DNA of 64,000 bases from Parabacteroides sp. PF5-6 (GTDB taxonomy: Bacteria; Bacteroidota; Bacteroidia; Bacteroidales; Tannerellaceae), in NCBI RefSeq assembly GCF_029504695.1, contig NZ_JAQFIN010000002.1:372001-436000 (forward strand). Reading direction: 5' to 3'. Below the pieces are notes generated by a model, which worked only from the letters and a program-made list of their open reading frames with translations, was not told the DNA's origin and made no database searches. This document shows, one piece after another, positions 62,490 to 64,000 of the stretch. How positions within the stretch are numbered: position 1 is the first letter of the stretch; each line of letters begins with the position of its first letter. The translations under genes and the position numbers were made by a program.

Positions 62490-64000
62490 ATGAAGCGAAA
62501 ATTAGCATTTTTACTACTGACCTTCTTATTTGGACTACAGTGCATGGTTGCCCAGAACATCCGGGTGACAGGTGTTGTTGTCAGTGAAGAAGATGGCGAA
62601 CCGGTTATCGGGGCTTCCATCGTTGTAAAAGGAACAACTCAGGGAACAATCACCAACTACGACGGTGAGTTCAATCTGGAAGTAGACCGGAACGCCCGGC
62701 TACAAGTATCTTATGTGGGTATGATAAGCCAGGAATTGGCTGCCCAAGCCAATATGCGCATCGTTATGATCTCCGACTCGCAAGCGTTGGACGAAGTGAT
62801 TGTAATCGGTTACGGTACGGCGAAAAGAAGTTCGTTTACCGGATCGGCTACCGTAGTGGATGCGAAAAAAATCGAGAAACGTCCGATCACCAACGTGGCC
62901 AGTGCTTTGGAAGGTAATACTCCGGGGGTACAGGTTACTTCAGGAATGGGACAGCCGGGATCTACACCCGAAATCCGTATCCGTGGTTTCGGTTCGATGA
63001 ACGCCTCCAGTGAGCCGTTGTACGTGGTCGATGGAGCGGTTTATAACGCCTCTATCGCGGACCTTAACCCGGCTGACATCGAGTCAATGACGGTATTGAA
63101 AGACGCGAACTCCACAGCGATCTATGGAGCGAGTGCCGGTAACGGTATCGTGATGATCACTACTAAAAAGGGTTCAGGTACCGATGGTTCTACCGGTGTA
63201 AACCTGAATGTCCGTCAGGGATTCTCACAACGTGCGTATGCCGACTATGACCGCGTGAATGTATATGAATACTATCCCTTGCAATGGGAAATGATGAAAA
63301 ACGCCCATATTACCAGCGGTAAGGATGCTTCAGAAGCGGCGGCTCTTGCGACTGCCAATATTGGAAGTACATTGAAATACAATCCGTTTGTCGGTGTTAC
63401 CGATGACGCGATCGTAGGTGTCGATGGTAGACTAAATCCGAGTGCGAAAGCCCTGAAATGGGGAGATGACCTGGATTGGGAAGATGCGGCTTATGGTACC
63501 GGTTATCGTCAGGAATATACTGTTAGTTACAATACAAAAACAGCGAAGAGCGATACGTACGCTTCTGTCGGTTATCTGGATGATTCAGGATACATGGCAA
63601 AAACCAATTTTGAACGCTATACCGGACGTATCAATTACAATATCTACCCGGTAAAATGGATGAAGACCGGATTGAATCTGGCTATGACCCGTGTAATGAG
63701 TGATTACTCTCCGACTGACGACGCTGACAATAGCAGTAGCTATAATAATCTGGTGCGTTATACCCGCGGTATGGCTCCGATTTATCCGGTGCATAGTCAC
63801 GATAAAGAAACCGGTGCTTACCTGGATGCCAATGGTAATCCAACGACCGATCCCAGCAAGTATGTCTACGACTATAAAGGCGACCGCCTTTCAGATCCGG
63901 GACGTGACGCTTTGGCTGAAACCGAGTTTAATACCCGCGAATTTGCCCGTACGTCGCAGAATGCCCGTACCTATATGACTATTACTCCGCTCGAAGGTCT
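62490..64000 (+). CDS. SusC/RagA-family TonB-linked outer-membrane protein, N-terminal half
   Basis: About 503 codons are visible and the gene continues past the window. After a signal peptide (LLLTFLFGLQCMVAQ) comes a carboxypeptidase-like domain (VTGVVVSEEDGEPVIGASIV, GTITNYDGEFNLEV). The TonB box region (LDEVIVIGYGTAKR), plug domain (ALEGNTPGVQVTSGMGQPGS, LYVVDGAVYNASIADLNPAD, STAIYGASAGNGIVMITTKK) and first barrel strands follow. SusC-like proteins import glycans or peptides in pairs with a SusD-like lipoprotein, which would be expected just downstream. The full-length protein should be about 1000 residues. The substrate is unknown. Confidence 0.95.
   Translation, partial: MKRKLAFLLLTFLFGLQCMVAQNIRVTGVVVSEEDGEPVIGASIVVKGTTQGTITNYDGEFNLEVDRNARLQVSYVGMISQELAAQANMRIVMISDSQALDEVIVIGYGTAKRSSFTGSATVVDAKKIEKRPITNVASALEGNTPGVQVTSGMGQPGSTPEIRIRGFGSMNASSEPLYVVDGAVYNASIADLNPADIESMTVLKDANSTAIYGASAGNGIVMITTKKGSGTDGSTGVNLNVRQGFSQRAYADYDRVNVYEYYPLQWEMMKNAHITSGKDASEAAALATANIGSTLKYNPFVGVTDDAIVGVDGRLNPSAKALKWGDDLDWEDAAYGTGYRQEYTVSYNTKTAKSDTYASVGYLDDSGYMAKTNFERYTGRINYNIYPVKWMKTGLNLAMTRVMSDYSPTDDADNSSSYNNLVRYTRGMAPIYPVHSHDKETGAYLDANGNPTTDPSKYVYDYKGDRLSDPGRDALAETEFNTREFARTSQNARTYMTITPLEG

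Overview
This window is a contiguous stretch of a Bacteroidales chromosome, most likely Parabacteroides or a close relative in the Tannerellaceae. The evidence is a SusC/RagA-type TonB-linked outer-membrane protein at the right edge, Bacteroidetes promoters (TTTG, 19-21 bases, TAnnTTTG) in front of many genes, families largely confined to this phylum (DUF4251, DUF4270, DUF4421, DUF4907, a type IX secretion sorting domain) and LytS/LytTR regulators. I see no tRNA, rRNA, CRISPR array, insertion sequence or phage gene.

Layout. 0-3 kb: the end of an aminotransferase gene, a RelE/ParE-type toxin-antitoxin pair, a small beta-barrel protein, a wrecked alpha-L-rhamnosidase and the first copy of a composite repeat. 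3-16 kb: a large minus-strand ABC-export operon with one periplasmic adaptor, one ATPase, four intact pairs of FtsX/MacB-like permeases and the 83-codon scar of a fifth pair. It is preceded by a textbook sigma-54 promoter with a palindrome about 80 bp upstream. 16.5-21.4 kb: envelope genes (beta-barrel, LysM plus binding-protein-like protein, a type IX sorted protein, a lytic transglycosylase). 21.7-31.5 kb: uvrA, a radical SAM protein, a DUF4251 protein, a TonB-plug protein and a calcium-type P-ATPase. 31.9-36.4 kb: a metallophosphoesterase, an MFS exporter and a LytS/LytTR two-component pair. 36.5-41 kb: a LytTR regulator beside a DUF4270 / outer-membrane protein / kelch / DUF4907 module. 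41-52.6 kb: a GH2 glycosidase, a DUF2442-DUF4160 pair, a 1094-residue secreted protein with a zinc-protease signature, a DUF4421 protein, and a serpin-transporter operon. 52.7-55.5 kb: rplM-rpsI-rpsB-tsf. 56.1-62 kb: a complete tripartite ABC export operon (ATPase, two permeases, adaptor, TolC-like channel). 62.5 kb to the end: a SusC/RagA gene running off the window.

The most unusual signal is intergenic. Seven well-formed arrays, most with exactly four palindromic units at a strict 21- or 22-bp period (about two helical turns), sit between genes at 2.8, 3.0, 16.2, 16.4, 31.7, 47.8 and 55.8 kb; an eighth, two-unit array lies at 31.5 kb. Three belong to a roughly 300-bp element with about 85-bp inverted arms, and each of those elements has a second array of unrelated or related sequence at one edge. 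The array sequences differ between families while the geometry is kept, and some units carry their core in the reverse orientation. They resemble REP/BIME systems in concept, but I do not recognise them as a described family.
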